NCBI GenBank assembly: GCA_963740835.1
Contig: CAVUFH010000001.1
Span: 248,001 to 312,000, forward strand
Reading direction: 5' to 3'
DNA from: CAVUFH01 sp963740835
Lineage (GTDB): Bacteria > Actinomycetota > Acidimicrobiia > IMCC26256 > PALSA-610
DNA length: 64,000 nucleotides
Part shown: positions 62,869-64,000 of the stretch, in pieces
Layout: every line of letters starts with the position of its first letter
Numbering within the stretch: position 1 is the stretch's first letter
Notes under the pieces: model-generated
What the model saw: the letters and a program-made list of their open reading frames with translations, nothing else
What the model was told of the DNA's origin: nothing
The model's database searches: none
Translations under genes and position numbers: made by a program

Positions 62869-63721
62869 CAGTTACCGCGGCCCACAGCTCGCCGGGCGCG
62901 GCGGCGAATCGCCGACCATCCTCTGCGCCAGCCTCGGTGACGCTTCAGGTCGAGCGGAGCGGCTTGGACGAGCAAGGCAGACCGTTCGAGTTGCTGTTCC
63001 CACTCCCCGAGCGTTCCCGCGCCGTTGCGACGGGCCGACAGCGGGCCGAAGCGCTGGAGGTCTGCATCGGAGCGTAACAACGTGTGCGGGGAGCGAGGAT
63101 CGTCCATGTGCTCTTCGTGAATGAGCGGGTAGTACCAGCCATTCACGTAGCCGGCGCGGGCCACGTCGATGCAGTACTGAGTGAATGTCTGCTTGGGCTT
63201 GAGCGGACCGATATCCGCGACGCAGCGCCGCTTCATGAGATAGCCGCTGCCCTGCACCCACAGGTTCTGCATGAGCGAGTGCCCACCGTCGAACTCCCGA
63301 ATCTTGGCGTCCGCGAGATCGGGTCGGAACCTTCATCGCGAATACGCGAAGCGGCGATGACTCCGAAGGATGGATTCGCGGCATGTGCGTCGGCGAGCGT
63401 GCGCGCCCAGCCCTGCGGTAGCAAGCAGTCGTCGTCGACCTTCGAGACGAACCCGCCCGCGGCATTCGCCCACAACCAGTTCGTCGGGTCGCGCAGGCCC
63501 ATGTTCTTCGTGCTGTGGTGGAACTCCGCCACGCGAGGATGATCGAGCACCTGCCGGACAATCTTCAGTGTCGCGGCGTCATCACCGTTGTGCCAGAGCC
63601 AGACACGCGTGCGTTCGTCACACTCCTCCAAGAGTTGCGGCAATGACAGGGCGACGTAGTCAGGCCTGTTGTACGTGATCATCAGGACATCGATGAAGTC
63701 ATCGACGCCGGCGCCGGTCAT
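62865..63721 (-). CDS. glycosyltransferase family 2-like protein, frameshifted
   Basis: About 285 aa after joining. ATG 63719-63721 (ATGA overlap with the polymerase gene) reads MTGAGVDDFIDVLMITYNRP, then HNGDDAATLKIVRQ, GLRDPTNWLWANAAGGFVSK and VDDDCLLPQGW, a GT-A DxD region. Near 63320 one T is missing in a TT run; the next frame reads FRPDLADAKIREFDGGHSLM and MQNLWVQGSGYLMKRRCVAD to the stop. Sugar specificity is unknown. It is coupled to the sulfotransferase-GT gene by a 4-bp overlap. Confidence 0.75.
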
Positions 63722-64000
63722 GCGAGCACCGCTCGAGGCGATGCGGGCCGCATGATCTGCGACCCTGCCTGGGGCGACAACTCGCGCGCCTTAGGCGGCG
63801 GATGGAATTGCCAAAGCGCGCCTGCGGCACCGAACACGAGAAACAACGTGCCCGTGAAAATTGGGAACGCGAGCGAGTCGAACGTGAATGAGGTTGCAAA
63901 ACCTGCCGCGACCGAGGCGGCGAGGGCGGCACCCAGGTGCCGGTCTTCCTCGGAACGAGCTGCAGATTCGCGACAACTCGCGCAATTCTCCAGGCCGTGA
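63718..64000 (-). CDS. O-antigen ligase/polymerase-like protein, C-terminal end (cut by window edge)
   Basis: The minus strand is open from the edge to TGA 63718-63720. The frame gives RHLGAALAASVAAGFATSFT, FDSLAFPIFTGTLFLVFGAA and GALWQFHPPP as two final membrane segments, typical of actinobacterial O-antigen-ligase-family C-termini (FDSLxFP motif). The stop overlaps the glycosyltransferase start (ATGA). The start codon lies beyond 64000, so no start-based gene call would show it. Confidence 0.7.
   Translation of the reverse strand, partial: HGLENCASCRESAARSEEDRHLGAALAASVAAGFATSFTFDSLAFPIFTGTLFLVFGAAGALWQFHPPPKARELSPQAGSQIMRPASPRAVLA

Noticed and set aside
1..64000. tRNA, rRNA, integrases, insertion sequences, toxin-antitoxin or restriction genes
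   Set aside because: Looked for by motif in the translations and by eye; nothing recognisable was found.

Overview
The window is about 68% G+C, almost fully coding, and reads as a chromosome segment of an actinobacterium. The order of housekeeping genes, the PspC/LuxR two-component set and the style of the envelope genes suggest the Acidimicrobiia or a related uncultured lineage; that placement is inference. No rRNA, tRNA, insertion sequence, integrase or CRISPR array was seen.

Layout. (1) 1-1150: end of a biotin pair, bioF (broken by one frameshift) and bioD. (2) 1147-5965, minus strand: a five-gene branched-chain amino-acid-type ABC importer. (3) 6002-19636, minus strand: dapB, an M16 peptidase, pnp, rpsO, ribF, truB, a DHH phosphoesterase, rbfA, ylxP, infB, ylxR, nusA and rimP, which is the classic translation/RNA-processing block. 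It has an elaborate hairpin leader before pnp and a terminator-like attenuator directly before rimP. (4) 19811-23382: a LuxR response regulator, a PspC-domain sensor kinase and a divergent PspC-domain membrane protein. (5) 23580-32259: envelope genes, namely a DUF4012 protein, a small LPFTG-type protein with a long structured leader, a UDP-sugar dehydrogenase, a methyltransferase, a lipoprotein and a large surface protein. (6) 32365-35165: proS and an ATP-dependent DNA ligase of the LigC type. (7) 35182-64000: a large exopolysaccharide and surface locus. It holds galE, two sulfotransferase domains, an O-antigen-ligase-like protein, a PssD/PssE-type glycosyltransferase pair, a Wzz-like protein with a degenerate kinase domain, a Wzx-type flippase, a phosphotransferase-fold protein, several GT2 glycosyltransferases, a secreted GH16 glucanase, a giant fibrinogen-like/beta-propeller surface protein, two initiating sugar transferases, UDP-glucose dehydrogenase and UDP-xylose synthase. 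It also holds a PqqD / HPr-kinase-like / nucleotidyltransferase module and, at the right edge, the end of another O-antigen polymerase-like gene.

How the genes fit together. The right half can supply UDP-galactose, UDP-glucuronate and UDP-xylose, load the first sugar on a lipid carrier, extend and sulfate the repeat unit, flip it and set polymer length. The two surface proteins share the same C-terminal module. The PqqD/kinase/nucleotidyltransferase trio is the least understood element and the best candidate for an undescribed activity.

Reading caution. At least fifteen single-base frameshifts break otherwise well-conserved proteins, including the essential infB. Several lie in short homopolymers or GC dinucleotide runs, and about ten are packed into 29.5-30.9 kb. 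They are best explained as residual sequencing or assembly indels rather than pseudogenes. Frameshifted genes are therefore given as one interval spanning both frames.
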